Assembly: GCF_012163145.1 (NCBI RefSeq)
Contig: NZ_JAAVTX010000007.1
Coordinates: 248,001-312,000 of the forward strand
Source: Falsiroseomonas frigidaquae
GTDB taxonomy: Bacteria > Pseudomonadota > Alphaproteobacteria > Acetobacterales > Acetobacteraceae
DNA length: 64,000 bases
Direction of reading: 5' to 3'
Made by a program: the position numbers and the translations under genes. Position 1 is the stretch's first letter. Every line of letters begins with the position of its first letter. The notes under the pieces are model-generated. The model saw only the letters and a list, made by a program, of their open reading frames with translations, had not been told where the DNA came from and did no database searches. Shown piece by piece: positions 34,568-42,197 of this stretch.

Positions 34568-34826
34568 TGTTCTCGGTTCCCCGTTCATGATCCCTGCGGC
34601 GCGGCGCCCGCGCTGGCCTGCAGCGCGCAACCGCGCTGGGCCGATATCTGCGCCGCCACGTCCTTTTGGGCAAGCTGCCGGGGCGCGGCAGGCGGCGCGC
34701 GCAGGCGAAAGCTGCCGGTCGGCAAGGCACGCTGATGCATGAATGGGCAGCCTCTGCGCGCGTTGACGCCCGCCGCGCCTGCCCGTAACCCCTGGCCGTC
34801 AACAACAGCCCGGGAAGGTCACGCCG

Positions 34827-35018
34827 ATGCGCTCGCATGAGGGCCAGTTCTCCGACAACCGCCCGATCCGGCGGTCTCCTCAGGAAAAGCGCCGCTTGCT
34901 GGCGGAGCTGAAGGAGACGCTGGCCGGGATCAAGCCGCATAATTCTCCCACCCTGCGCACCACCCTGCTCGCCCGGATCAAGGAGCTCGAGGCGGAGCTG
35001 GCGCCGGAGCGCAAGTAG
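34827..35018 (+). CDS. Small hypothetical protein with charged C-terminal helix
   Basis: The product is 63 residues: basic N-terminus MRSHEGQFSDNRPIRRSPQE, then two likely amphipathic helices rich in Lys, Glu and Leu (KRRLLAELKETLAGI and TTLLARIKELEAELAPE). GGAAGG lies about 9 nt before the ATG, and the stop is 4 bp before the DMT transporter start, so it looks genuinely translated and co-transcribed. I do not recognise a family. A TTGACG hexamer at 34763-34768 may be part of its promoter, but the matching -10 is poor. Confidence 0.65.
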   Translation: MRSHEGQFSDNRPIRRSPQEKRRLLAELKETLAGIKPHNSPTLRTTLLARIKELEAELAPERK

Positions 35019-35022
35019 CCCC

Positions 35023-35934
35023 ATGCCGGAGGCGGCGCCCCCTTCCCAGGCGCCGCCCGCCTCGCCGGATGGGCGGCGCGTTCTGGTGGGCATGGGCCTT
35101 ATGGTGGGCTGCTGCCTGATCTTCGCCGTGATGAGTGCCTGCTTCCGTGCCGCGATGCAGGAAGGCCTGCCGGTGCCGCTGGTCCCCTTCGCCCGCGGCG
35201 TCTTCACCACCCTGGTGATGCTGCCCTGGTTGCTACGATTCGGCAGCGCGGCGCTCGCCACCCGCCGGCCCGGCGCCCATGTCGCCCGCTGCGCCACCGG
35301 CTCCCTCAGCTTCATCCTGTCCATGTTCGCGCTGCTGTGGCTGCCGCTGGCAGATGCGGTGGCGATCCTGCACGCCAAGCCGCTCTGGGCGCTGCCGCTG
35401 GCCTTCCTGCTGCTGGGGGAGAAGGTGGGCTGGGACCGCGCCATCGCGGCCGCGGTGGGCTTTGCCGGCGTGCTGGTGATCGTCGGCCCGGCCGGTGGGC
35501 TGGCAGACGCGCCGGCGCTGGGGCTGATGGCCGCGCTGGCGGGCGGCGCCTGCGGCGCTGGCGTGCTGGTGGCGGTGAAGAACCTGTCCTCCACCGAGCC
35601 GCCGGCGCGCGTCGTCGCCTGGTATGCGATATGCTCCGTGCTGATCTGGGGGCCGGTTTCCGCTTTCGTCTGGCAGACGCCGTCCCTGAAGGCGCTGTTG
35701 CTACTGATCGCCGGCTCCGCCTGCGCGATCGCCGGGGATTTCCTCGCCTCCTGGTCGGCGCGACGCACGCCTGTGGGGCTGCTGGCGCCGATTGAATACG
35801 TGCAGATCCCGGCGGCTGCGATGATCGGCCTGGCGGTCTTCGGGGAAGCGCCGGGCTGGAGCCTGCTCTGGGGCACGATCATCATGGTCGGCGCCACGCT
35901 GTACCTCGCCCATCGTGGCCGGGTGAGCCACTGA
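35023..35934 (+). CDS. EamA/DMT-family transporter
   Basis: The protein has 303 residues with ten predicted transmembrane helices arranged as two EamA repeats. ATGSLSFILSMFALLWLPLA with DAVAILHAKPLWALPLAFLL marks the first half. The second half ends in LLAPIEYVQIPAAAMIGLAV and GTIIMVGATLYLAHR. This is the pattern of RhaT/YdcZ/RarD-related exporters of amino acids, nucleotides or other metabolites. It is preceded closely by the 63-residue gene. The transported compound cannot be inferred. Confidence 0.92.
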   Translation: MPEAAPPSQAPPASPDGRRVLVGMGLMVGCCLIFAVMSACFRAAMQEGLPVPLVPFARGVFTTLVMLPWLLRFGSAALATRRPGAHVARCATGSLSFILSMFALLWLPLADAVAILHAKPLWALPLAFLLLGEKVGWDRAIAAAVGFAGVLVIVGPAGGLADAPALGLMAALAGGACGAGVLVAVKNLSSTEPPARVVAWYAICSVLIWGPVSAFVWQTPSLKALLLLIAGSACAIAGDFLASWSARRTPVGLLAPIEYVQIPAAAMIGLAVFGEAPGWSLLWGTIIMVGATLYLAHRGRVSH

Positions 35935-36064
35935 GCTGCCCAATTCGCGGACAGATGCCCAGCACGGCGGCAGTGCCCCGCCCGGGATGCCCGATCCGGC
36001 GCCTTCTTGCCGATGACAGATTACAATTCCGGGTTATGTTGCGGCCACCGAGGAGGACCCGCAC

Positions 36065-37084
36065 ATGCTGAACCGTCGCACCCTGATCGCCGCCGGCACC
36101 GGCGCCGCGCTTGCCCTGCCCGCCATCCGCACCGCCCGCGCGCAGAGCGCGGTGCGCTTCACCCTCGACTGGGCGCTGCAGGGCAACCACGGCATGTGGG
36201 CGCTGGCGCAGGATCGCGGCCTGTTCGAGCGTGCGCAGCTTGCGGTGCGCATGGATCGCGGCTTCGGCTCCGGCGATGCACTGGTGAAGGTGGGCTCCGG
36301 CGCCTACGACATCGGCTTCGCGGATTTCTCCGGCGCGGTGAAGTTCAACGCGGAGAACCCGAACAGCCGCCTGGTGATGCTGTACCCGGTGTTCGACCGC
36401 ACGGCGGCCGCCATCGTCACCATGAAGGGCCGCGGCATTGAGAAGCCGCAGGACGTCGCGGGCAAGAGCCTCGGCGCGCCGGAGGGCGAAGGATCCCGCC
36501 TGCTGTTCCCCGCCTTCGCGAAGGTCGCGGGCATCGATGCCTCTCGCGTCCGCTGGACCTCCATGGCCGCGAACCTTCGCGATACCATGCTGCGGACCGG
36601 CCAGGTGGATGCGGTGACGGGCTTCCTGTTCACCGTGCATTTCAACCTGGTGGGCCTCGGCATCCCGGAGGACAACATCCTGTCCTGGCCCTATGCCGAG
36701 CACGGCCTGGACCTCTACGGCTCCGGCGTCTTCGTCCGTGCCGACTGGCTGGAGCGGAACGGCGATGTGGCGGCACGCTTCATCAAGGCCTCGATGGAGG
36801 GGCTGAAGCTGCTGCTGGCCGATGTGCCCGCCGGCATGGCCGCGCTGAAGCGGCGCGAGGCGCTGTTCGACGAGGCGCTGGAAGCCCGCCGCTTCGCGAT
36901 GACGCGCGACCGGTCCATCATCACGCCGAACAGCCGCGCTGGCGGCATGGGTCACCTCGACATGGCACGCGCCCGGCAGCTGGTGCAGGTGAATGCGGAG
37001 GCGCTGGGCGTCGCCAACCCGCCGACCGCCGAGAGCATGTTCACGGACCGCTACCTGCCGCCGAAGTCCGAGCGTATGTTCTGA
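36065..37084 (+). CDS. NMT1/THI5-like ABC transporter substrate-binding protein
   Basis: The protein has 339 residues with GAGGAGG upstream of the ATG. A Tat/Sec-like signal (LNRRTLIAAGTGAALALPAI ... ARA) precedes mature VRFTLDWALQGNHGMWALAQ. This is the SsuA/ThiY/NMT1 opening, in which the DW.. motif lines the ligand cleft. Family ligands include formyl-aminopyrimidines, taurine, nitrate and aromatic sulfonates. No permease or ATPase gene is adjacent. The next genes are an amidohydrolase, an SDR and a dihydroorotase-like enzyme, which suggests a nitrogenous heterocycle. A strong hairpin overlaps its stop codon. Confidence 0.9.
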   Translation: MLNRRTLIAAGTGAALALPAIRTARAQSAVRFTLDWALQGNHGMWALAQDRGLFERAQLAVRMDRGFGSGDALVKVGSGAYDIGFADFSGAVKFNAENPNSRLVMLYPVFDRTAAAIVTMKGRGIEKPQDVAGKSLGAPEGEGSRLLFPAFAKVAGIDASRVRWTSMAANLRDTMLRTGQVDAVTGFLFTVHFNLVGLGIPEDNILSWPYAEHGLDLYGSGVFVRADWLERNGDVAARFIKASMEGLKLLLADVPAGMAALKRREALFDEALEARRFAMTRDRSIITPNSRAGGMGHLDMARARQLVQVNAEALGVANPPTAESMFTDRYLPPKSERMF

Positions 37085-37113
37085 TCGAGATGGCCTTTGG
37101 CCATCCCGATCAG
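37081..37113 (+). terminator. Strong hairpin at the stop codon of the binding-protein gene
   Basis: Two 7-bp arms per side (CTGATCG and GATGGCC against GGCCATC and CGATCAG) are separated by one A/C mismatch and closed by a TTT loop. AAGTTTT follows. The stem includes the TGA stop at 37082-37084. It could act as a partial terminator or as a 3' mRNA-stabilising structure between the first gene and the amidohydrolase gene. Confidence 0.75.
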
Positions 37114-37115
37114 AA

Positions 37116-37205
37116 GTTTTCATGCCCCTCAAACGCCGGGCGCCGGCTCCGCCGGCTTGGCTTCGCCGCATGGGCGGCGGCGGCCGTTCGGCCGCTCGGC
37201 CGGTG
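37116..37205 (+). repeat. Intergenic hairpin-rich repeat, copy 2
   Basis: This segment shares about 80-85% of bases by eye with the minus strand of 33233-33336. It starts TTTTCATGCCCCTCAAACGC and includes TTGGCTTCGCCGCA and GGCGGCGGCCGTTCGGCCGC. It contains hairpins GCCGGC-TCC-GCCGGC and GCGGCC-GTTC-GGCCGC. It is followed at 37200-37215 by a perfect palindrome, CGGTGCAATTGCACCG. Its short open frames look non-coding. Confidence 0.85.
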
Positions 37206-37243
37206 CAATTGCACCGGCCGCCTAATGGTTGGAGGCTGCCGCC

Positions 37244-38734
37244 ATGTCGAAAATCCTTCTGACCGGCGCCCGGGTCCTGGCGCCGGATGCGCTGTCCACC
37301 AGCTATCAGGAGGTGCTGGTGGAAGGCGGCCGGATCGCCGCGCTGCTGCCGCCCGGCAGCCAGGTGGAGTCCGCCCAGCCCTTCGATGCGCGCAACCGCC
37401 TGGTAATCCCCGGCCTGGTGAATGGCCATACCCATGGCCATGGCGGGCTCGCCAAGGGATCGGGCGACAAATGGGACCTGGCGCTGCTGCTGGCGCATGC
37501 GCCCTGGGTCACCGGCGGGCGGCAGTTGCAGGACAAGTACCTGTCCAGCGCGCTGAACGCCGTGGAGAACCTGAAGAAGGGCTGCACCGCGGTCTATGAC
37601 CTGCCCTCCGAGATCCCGCTGCCGACCGCGGAGGGGCTGGATGCGATGGCGGAGGCCTATGCGGCGGTCGGCCTCCGCGCCGTGCTGGCGCCGATGCTGG
37701 GGGACCTCACCTTCTTCCAGGCGACGCCGGGCCTGATCGAGAGCCTGCCGGAGCCCTTTCGGAGCAAGGTGGCGGCGATGTCCACCGCCCCCGCCGCCGA
37801 TACGCTGGCGGCGATGGGCGACATCGCGCGCGGCTGGTCGCATGGTGGGCGGAACATCCGGTTCGGCGTCGCGCCGACGATTCCGCTGCATGGCACGGAC
37901 GATTTCCTGAAGGCCTGCCGGGCGCTGGCCGCGGAGCATGGCCTGCCGATGCAGAGCCACGTCGCCGAAAGCCGCTATCAGGCGGCGGGCGGCGAAATCC
38001 GCTACGAGGGCGCGACGCTGCTCGGCCATATGGACAAGCTCGGCCTGGTTGGGCCGTGGTTCAGCGTGGCGCATGGCGTCTGGCTGACCGAGGGCGACCT
38101 GGCGCTGCTGGCGGAACGCGGCGCCGGCATCTCGCATAATCCGGGTGCCAATATGCGGCTGGCCTCCGGCATCGCGCCGGTGCGGAAGGCGCTGGCGGCG
38201 GGCGTCACGGTCGGCATCGGCACGGATGGCTCCTCCTCCTCCGACAACCAGAACATGTTCGAGGCCATGCGCCTCGCTGCCTTCGCGTCCCGGCTGTGGG
38301 AGGATGCGGAGGATGCCGAATGGCTCGGCACGGCGGAGACGGTGCGGCTGGCCACCGAGGGCTCCTCGAAGCTGCTGGGGCTGGAGGGCGGCACCATCGA
38401 GGCGGGGCGCAATGCGGACCTGGTGCTGCTGGACCTGGACCATGTGAACTGGGCGCCGCTGAACGACGCGGCGAACCAGATGGTCTGGACGGAGGATGGC
38501 AGCGCCGTGGTGGATGTGATGGTCGCCGGCCAGTGGAAACTGCGCGACCGCCGCGTGCTCGGCATCGACGAGGCCAAGCTGGCGCGGGAGGCGAATGCGG
38601 CGGCCGAGCGGCTGCGCGGCGTGAATGCCGGGGCGCGCGAATGGTGCGAGGCGGTTGCGCCGCATGTGGCGTGCCATTGCCGGGCGATGGCGAAGGGCTG
38701 GACACGGTCGAAGCGGCTGTTGAAGGCGGAGTAG
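37244..38734 (+). CDS. Amidohydrolase, chlorohydrolase/deaminase type (TrzN/SsnA-like)
   Basis: The protein has 496 residues; ATG 37244 has TTGGAGG 8 nt upstream. It is a metal-dependent TIM-barrel amidohydrolase of the ATZ/TRZ group. VIPGLVNGHTHGHGG gives the HxH metal ligands. MQSHVAESRYQ and FSVAHGVWLTEGDL give the later His residues, and VGIGTDGSSSSDNQ gives the catalytic Asp. A C-terminal composite beta domain (GGTIEAGRNADLVLLDLDHV) is also present. Family members deaminate or dechlorinate purines, pyrimidines and s-triazines. The neighbours support turnover of an N-heterocycle. The precise substrate is not deducible. Confidence 0.9.
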   Translation: MSKILLTGARVLAPDALSTSYQEVLVEGGRIAALLPPGSQVESAQPFDARNRLVIPGLVNGHTHGHGGLAKGSGDKWDLALLLAHAPWVTGGRQLQDKYLSSALNAVENLKKGCTAVYDLPSEIPLPTAEGLDAMAEAYAAVGLRAVLAPMLGDLTFFQATPGLIESLPEPFRSKVAAMSTAPAADTLAAMGDIARGWSHGGRNIRFGVAPTIPLHGTDDFLKACRALAAEHGLPMQSHVAESRYQAAGGEIRYEGATLLGHMDKLGLVGPWFSVAHGVWLTEGDLALLAERGAGISHNPGANMRLASGIAPVRKALAAGVTVGIGTDGSSSSDNQNMFEAMRLAAFASRLWEDAEDAEWLGTAETVRLATEGSSKLLGLEGGTIEAGRNADLVLLDLDHVNWAPLNDAANQMVWTEDGSAVVDVMVAGQWKLRDRRVLGIDEAKLAREANAAAERLRGVNAGAREWCEAVAPHVACHCRAMAKGWTRSKRLLKAE

Positions 38735-38876
38735 CGGGAACCCCCCACCCCGGCCCTCCCCCGCAGGCGAGGGAGGGAGAAGCATGGCTCACTCCCCTGC
38801 GAAGCGGGGGGTTGCGGCACTGCCGCAACGCCGAAGGCTGGTAAGGGTTGGGGCAAATCGGCGGAGGAAGCCAAGA
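38735..38876. repeat. Palindrome-rich intergenic element
   Basis: The 142-bp spacer contains several inverted repeats. CCCTCC...GGAGGG lies around the CCCGCAGGCG centre. CCCC-TGCGAAG-CGGGG follows. TTGCGGCA-C-TGCCGCAA is a perfect 8-bp stem. GTAAGGGTTGGGG and CCCCCCACCCCGGCCC lie at opposite ends and are partly complementary. It resembles dispersed intergenic repeats common in high-GC proteobacteria. Only one copy is seen in this window. Confidence 0.5.
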
Positions 38877-39656
38877 ATGCTGTTGAAGGATCGCGTGGCG
38901 GTAGTGACCGGCCCCGCCAAGGGCATGGGCGCCGCCTGCACGCTGTTGCTGGCCGAACATGGCGCCGACCTCGCCTTGGTCGGCCGCGACACCGCCGCCA
39001 TCGAACCCGTCGCCGCCCAGGTCCGCGCCATGGGCCGCCGCGCCGAAATCTTCGGCTGCGACCTGATGAATGCCGCCAGCGTGGACGCCATGGCGAAGTC
39101 CGTGCTGGCCGCCTTCACCCGCTGCGACGCGCTGATCAACATCGCCGGCGGCCGTGGCCCCCTGGGAAAGACCTTCTGGGAGACCACGCCGGAGGAATTC
39201 GACGAAATCCTCCGCCTGAACGTCACCGGCTGCTTCCTCACCATGCGCGCCTTCGCGCCGACAATGATCGCGGCGGGCTCAGGCAAGATCGTCAATGTGG
39301 GCGGCACCTTCGGCATGCGCGGCCGCGCCGGGCGCAGCGCCTACTCGGCCAGCAAATGGGGCCTGCGCGGGCTGACGAAATCCGCCGCGCTGGAACTCGG
39401 CCCGCACAATGTCAATGTGAACTGCGTCGCCCCCGGCATGGTGGAAGGCGATCGCTTCCAGAACGTGCTGGCCACCATGGCGCGGAAGGACGGCATCAGC
39501 ATCGATGAAGCGCACACCAAGCACGCCAGCGAATACGCGCTGCGCCGCATCAGCACGGATGTGGATGTGGCCAATGCCGTGCTGTTCTTCGCCTCCGACC
39601 TGTCGCGCCAGACCACGGGGCAGGATTTCACCGTCGATGGCGGCTGGGTGATCTGA
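38877..39656 (+). CDS. Short-chain dehydrogenase/reductase
   Basis: The enzyme has 259 residues; ATG 38877 has GGAGGAAG 8 nt upstream. Classical SDR motifs are present: nucleotide loop VVTGPAKGMGAA (TGxxxGxG), NIAGGRG, and the catalytic Tyr/Lys in SAYSASKWGLRGLTKS. GRDTA at the end of beta-2 (VGRDTAAI) suggests NADP(H) preference. The C-terminus TGQDFTVDGGWVI is family-typical. It ends 2 bp before the dihydroorotase-like gene, so the two are surely co-translated. It probably oxidises an alcohol intermediate of the same pathway. Confidence 0.93.
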   Translation: MLLKDRVAVVTGPAKGMGAACTLLLAEHGADLALVGRDTAAIEPVAAQVRAMGRRAEIFGCDLMNAASVDAMAKSVLAAFTRCDALINIAGGRGPLGKTFWETTPEEFDEILRLNVTGCFLTMRAFAPTMIAAGSGKIVNVGGTFGMRGRAGRSAYSASKWGLRGLTKSAALELGPHNVNVNCVAPGMVEGDRFQNVLATMARKDGISIDEAHTKHASEYALRRISTDVDVANAVLFFASDLSRQTTGQDFTVDGGWVI

Positions 39657-39658
39657 TC

Positions 39659-41092
39659 ATGACCGAACTTTACGCAGACCTGCTCATCACCGGCGGCACC
39701 GTCATCAACGAGACCGGGCGCTTCGCCGCCGATGTCGCGGTGAAGGATGGGCTGATCGTCTTCGTCGGCCATCGCGACTTCGCGCCGCGCGCCCGCCGCA
39801 CCATGGCGGCGGCCGGCAAATTCGTCATCCCTGGCGCCATCGATGTGCACACCCACATCCGCGAACCCGGCATGACGCAGAAGGAGGATTGGACCACCGG
39901 CACCCGCGCCGCTGCGGCCGGTGGCGTCACCACCATCTTCGACATGCCGAACACAGACCCGCCGGTCTGGTCGATGGATGCGCTCGCCATCAAGCAGGAA
40001 GCCGCCGCGCGCCAGGCGCATGTGAATTACGGCCTGTACGGCCTGCTGGACGAGCGCACGCTGGACATCCTGCCGCAGCTCGCCGAGGCCGGGATCATCG
40101 GCACCAAGCTGTTCTACGGCAACACCACCGGCAACCTGCCCGCCCCCAATGACGGCGCGGTGCTGGAGGGGTTCGAGATCCTGGCCGAGCTCGGCCTGCG
40201 CTGCTCGATCCATGCCGAGAACTCGCCCATGCTGTTCTGGCGCGAGAACCGCATGAAGGCCGCCGGGCGCGACGATGCCTTCGCGCATCTGGCGGCGCGC
40301 GCCGATATCGTGGCGCTGGAAAGCCTGAACCGTTCCATCACCCTGTCGGAGTGGACCGGCGCGCGCATCCATATCGTGCATGAAAGCTGCATGCGCTCCC
40401 TGCCCATCATCCGCGATGCCAAGGCGCGCGGCGTGCCGATGACGGTGGAGACCGGGCCGCAGTATTTTCTGCTGTCTGCCGAAGATCTCGTTGGTGACAA
40501 GGCCCGCATTGCGCGCCTGAACCCGCCGATCCGCGAAGGCGCGCAGCGGGAGCCGATCCTGAATGCCCTGTTGGACGGCACCATCGACATGCTGGGCACG
40601 GACCACGCGCCGCATGCCATGGCGGAGAAGCAGCATGCCAGCTTCTGGGACAATGCCTGCGGCTTCCCGGGCGTCGAGACCTCCATGCGCCTCATGCTGA
40701 CCCTGGTGCATCAGGGCCGCATGACGATGGAGCAGTATGTGCGCATGGCCTGCGCCGCGCCGGCCAAGGCCTTCGGCCTCTATCCGCGCAAGGGCGTGAT
40801 CCAGCCCGGCGCGGATGCCGACATCGCCGTGGTGGACCCGGCGAAGGAGGGCGTGATCCGCGGCGCGGAGCTGCACAGCACGCGCAGCCGCTTCACCCCC
40901 TATGAGGGCATGGAGACGGTGGGCCTGCCGGTCGCCACCATCGTGCGCGGCCGCATCGTCATGGAAGGCGGCACGGTGCTGGACGCGCCCGGCTGGGGCC
41001 GGATGGAGCGGCCGCAGATGCCGAAGCCCGAACCGCGCAACCTGGCGACGACCACCAAGGCGATCCTGCGGCCGAACGCCCAATCCTGGTGA
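39659..41092 (+). CDS. Dihydroorotase/hydantoinase-family amidohydrolase
   Basis: The protein has 477 residues. The N-terminal beta domain is followed by the TIM-barrel signature FVIPGAIDVHTHIREPGMTQ, with HxH ligands and the R/E/D residues of dihydroorotases and allantoinases. AAAAGGVTTIFDMPNTDPP follows. GIIGTKLFYGN carries the Lys expected to be carbamylated. CSIHAENSPML, RIHIVHESCM and MLGTDHAPHAM supply the remaining His and Asp ligands. It would hydrolyse a cyclic ureide or imide ring. Being about 30-50 residues longer than dihydroorotase PyrC2 and sitting in a catabolic cluster, it is unlikely to be the pyrimidine-synthesis enzyme. Confidence 0.92.
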   Translation: MTELYADLLITGGTVINETGRFAADVAVKDGLIVFVGHRDFAPRARRTMAAAGKFVIPGAIDVHTHIREPGMTQKEDWTTGTRAAAAGGVTTIFDMPNTDPPVWSMDALAIKQEAAARQAHVNYGLYGLLDERTLDILPQLAEAGIIGTKLFYGNTTGNLPAPNDGAVLEGFEILAELGLRCSIHAENSPMLFWRENRMKAAGRDDAFAHLAARADIVALESLNRSITLSEWTGARIHIVHESCMRSLPIIRDAKARGVPMTVETGPQYFLLSAEDLVGDKARIARLNPPIREGAQREPILNALLDGTIDMLGTDHAPHAMAEKQHASFWDNACGFPGVETSMRLMLTLVHQGRMTMEQYVRMACAAPAKAFGLYPRKGVIQPGADADIAVVDPAKEGVIRGAELHSTRSRFTPYEGMETVGLPVATIVRGRIVMEGGTVLDAPGWGRMERPQMPKPEPRNLATTTKAILRPNAQSW

Positions 41093-41146
41093 TTTGCGGC
41101 GCCTGTCACGGTAGTGTCGCGCTTCCGTCACCGAGGCACCGCCCCC

Positions 41147-42103
41147 ATGCGCTTCACCCGCCGCACCCTGATTGCCGCCGCCACCCTCGCCCCCCTTGCC
41201 GCGCGCGCCCAGGCGCCCGCCATGCCGGAGAAGGGCCGCCGCCCCTGGGCGGAGCAACTGCCGCAAATACGCATCGGCATCCTGGGCGGGGAGAATGAGG
41301 CGGATCGCATCGGCCGCTACGGCGCCTATGGGCGGTTGATCGAGGAGACCTTCGGCGTGCCCGTGCGCCTGTTCCAGGCAAGCGACTATTCCGGCGTGGT
41401 CCAGGCCTTTGCGGGCAAGCATATCGAGATGGCGAGCATGTCGCCCGCCGCCTATGCGGCGTCCTGGATGGAATCGAATGGCAATGTCGAACCCATCCTG
41501 GTCACGCAGGAAGCCGATGGCAGCACCAGCTACGTCGCCGTCATGTACACCCGCGCCGATAGCGGCATCACCAGCATCGAGCAGATGCGCGGGAAGACCA
41601 TGGCCTGGGCCGATCCGAACAGCGCCAGCGGCTACCTGATTCCCCGCGCGGAGCTGCGCGCCGCCGGCATCAACCCGGAGCAGTTCTTCGGCCGCACCGG
41701 CTTCGCCGGCGGGCATGAACAGGCGATCGTGGCCGTGATGGGCCGGCAATTCGATGCCGGCGTCACCTGGGCCTCGGGCGTCGGCGAGGCCTCCGAGGGC
41801 TTCTCCCGCGGCATGCTGCGCGCGACGGCGGAAAAGGGCCTGCTCAACCTGCGCGAGCTGCGCATCATCTGGCAGTCCCGCCCCATCAAGAACGGCCCGA
41901 TCGTGGTGCGGAAGGACACGCCGGATGCCTTCATGGCCGACATCACCGCCTTCCACCTGGCGCTGCCCGCCGCGCATCCGGACATCCACCGCGCGGTGGA
42001 ACGCGGCAACGTCATCGGCTGGGTGCCGACGCGGCATGCGGATTACGAGGTCTTCGTGACCATGCGGCAGGAGGAAGCCGCGCAACGCCGTCGGCGGAAC
42101 TGA
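41147..42103 (+). CDS. PhnD-like phosphate/phosphonate-type ABC substrate-binding protein
   Basis: The protein has 318 residues. A twin-Arg style signal (MRFTRRTLIAAATLAPLAAR) leads into RIGILGGENEADRIGRYGAY. The PhnD-typical IEMASMSPAAYAASWMESNG and TMAWADPNSASGYLIPRAEL segments follow. PhnD folds bind phosphonates, but many homologues bind other anions. No phnC or phnE gene is nearby, making it a second orphan binding protein in this cluster. It lies 55 bp after the dihydroorotase-like gene in the same direction and is probably in the same transcript. Confidence 0.88.
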   Translation: MRFTRRTLIAAATLAPLAARAQAPAMPEKGRRPWAEQLPQIRIGILGGENEADRIGRYGAYGRLIEETFGVPVRLFQASDYSGVVQAFAGKHIEMASMSPAAYAASWMESNGNVEPILVTQEADGSTSYVAVMYTRADSGITSIEQMRGKTMAWADPNSASGYLIPRAELRAAGINPEQFFGRTGFAGGHEQAIVAVMGRQFDAGVTWASGVGEASEGFSRGMLRATAEKGLLNLRELRIIWQSRPIKNGPIVVRKDTPDAFMADITAFHLALPAAHPDIHRAVERGNVIGWVPTRHADYEVFVTMRQEEAAQRRRRN

Positions 42104-42138
42104 CCCGCGGCGCGAAATCTGACGAAACCGAAACGAGG

Positions 42139-42168
42139 TTGACGCTTTCCGTGTCACCCTCACTCTAA
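42139..42168 (+). promoter_or_regulatory. Possible sigma-70 promoter for the RTX protein gene
   Basis: TTGACG at 42139-42144 is a near-consensus -35 element. A 17-18 bp spacer leads to ACTCTA/CTCTAA, which is a weak -10. The pair lies 30-60 bp before the ATG at 42198, in a local AT-richer stretch. Confidence 0.4.
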
Positions 42169-42197
42169 GCCGGACGTCCAAGGAACAGGAACCCGGC

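Noticed and set aside
37116-37262. Small open frame through the 37 kb repeat (begins MPLKRRAPAPPAWLRR)
   Set aside because: A similar frame in the 33 kb copy follows from the shared DNA repeat. There is no ribosome-binding site, and the frame runs into the start of the amidohydrolase gene.
35882-38785. 967-codon minus-strand frame across the NMT1-type binding protein and amidohydrolase
   Set aside because: It runs through two well-supported plus-strand genes and the hairpin repeats, and its product shows no recognisable domain.
39659-41092. Biosynthetic dihydroorotase PyrC
   Set aside because: It sits with an SDR, another amidohydrolase and binding proteins, not with pyrB or other pyr genes. 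A catabolic cyclic-amide hydrolase is more likely.
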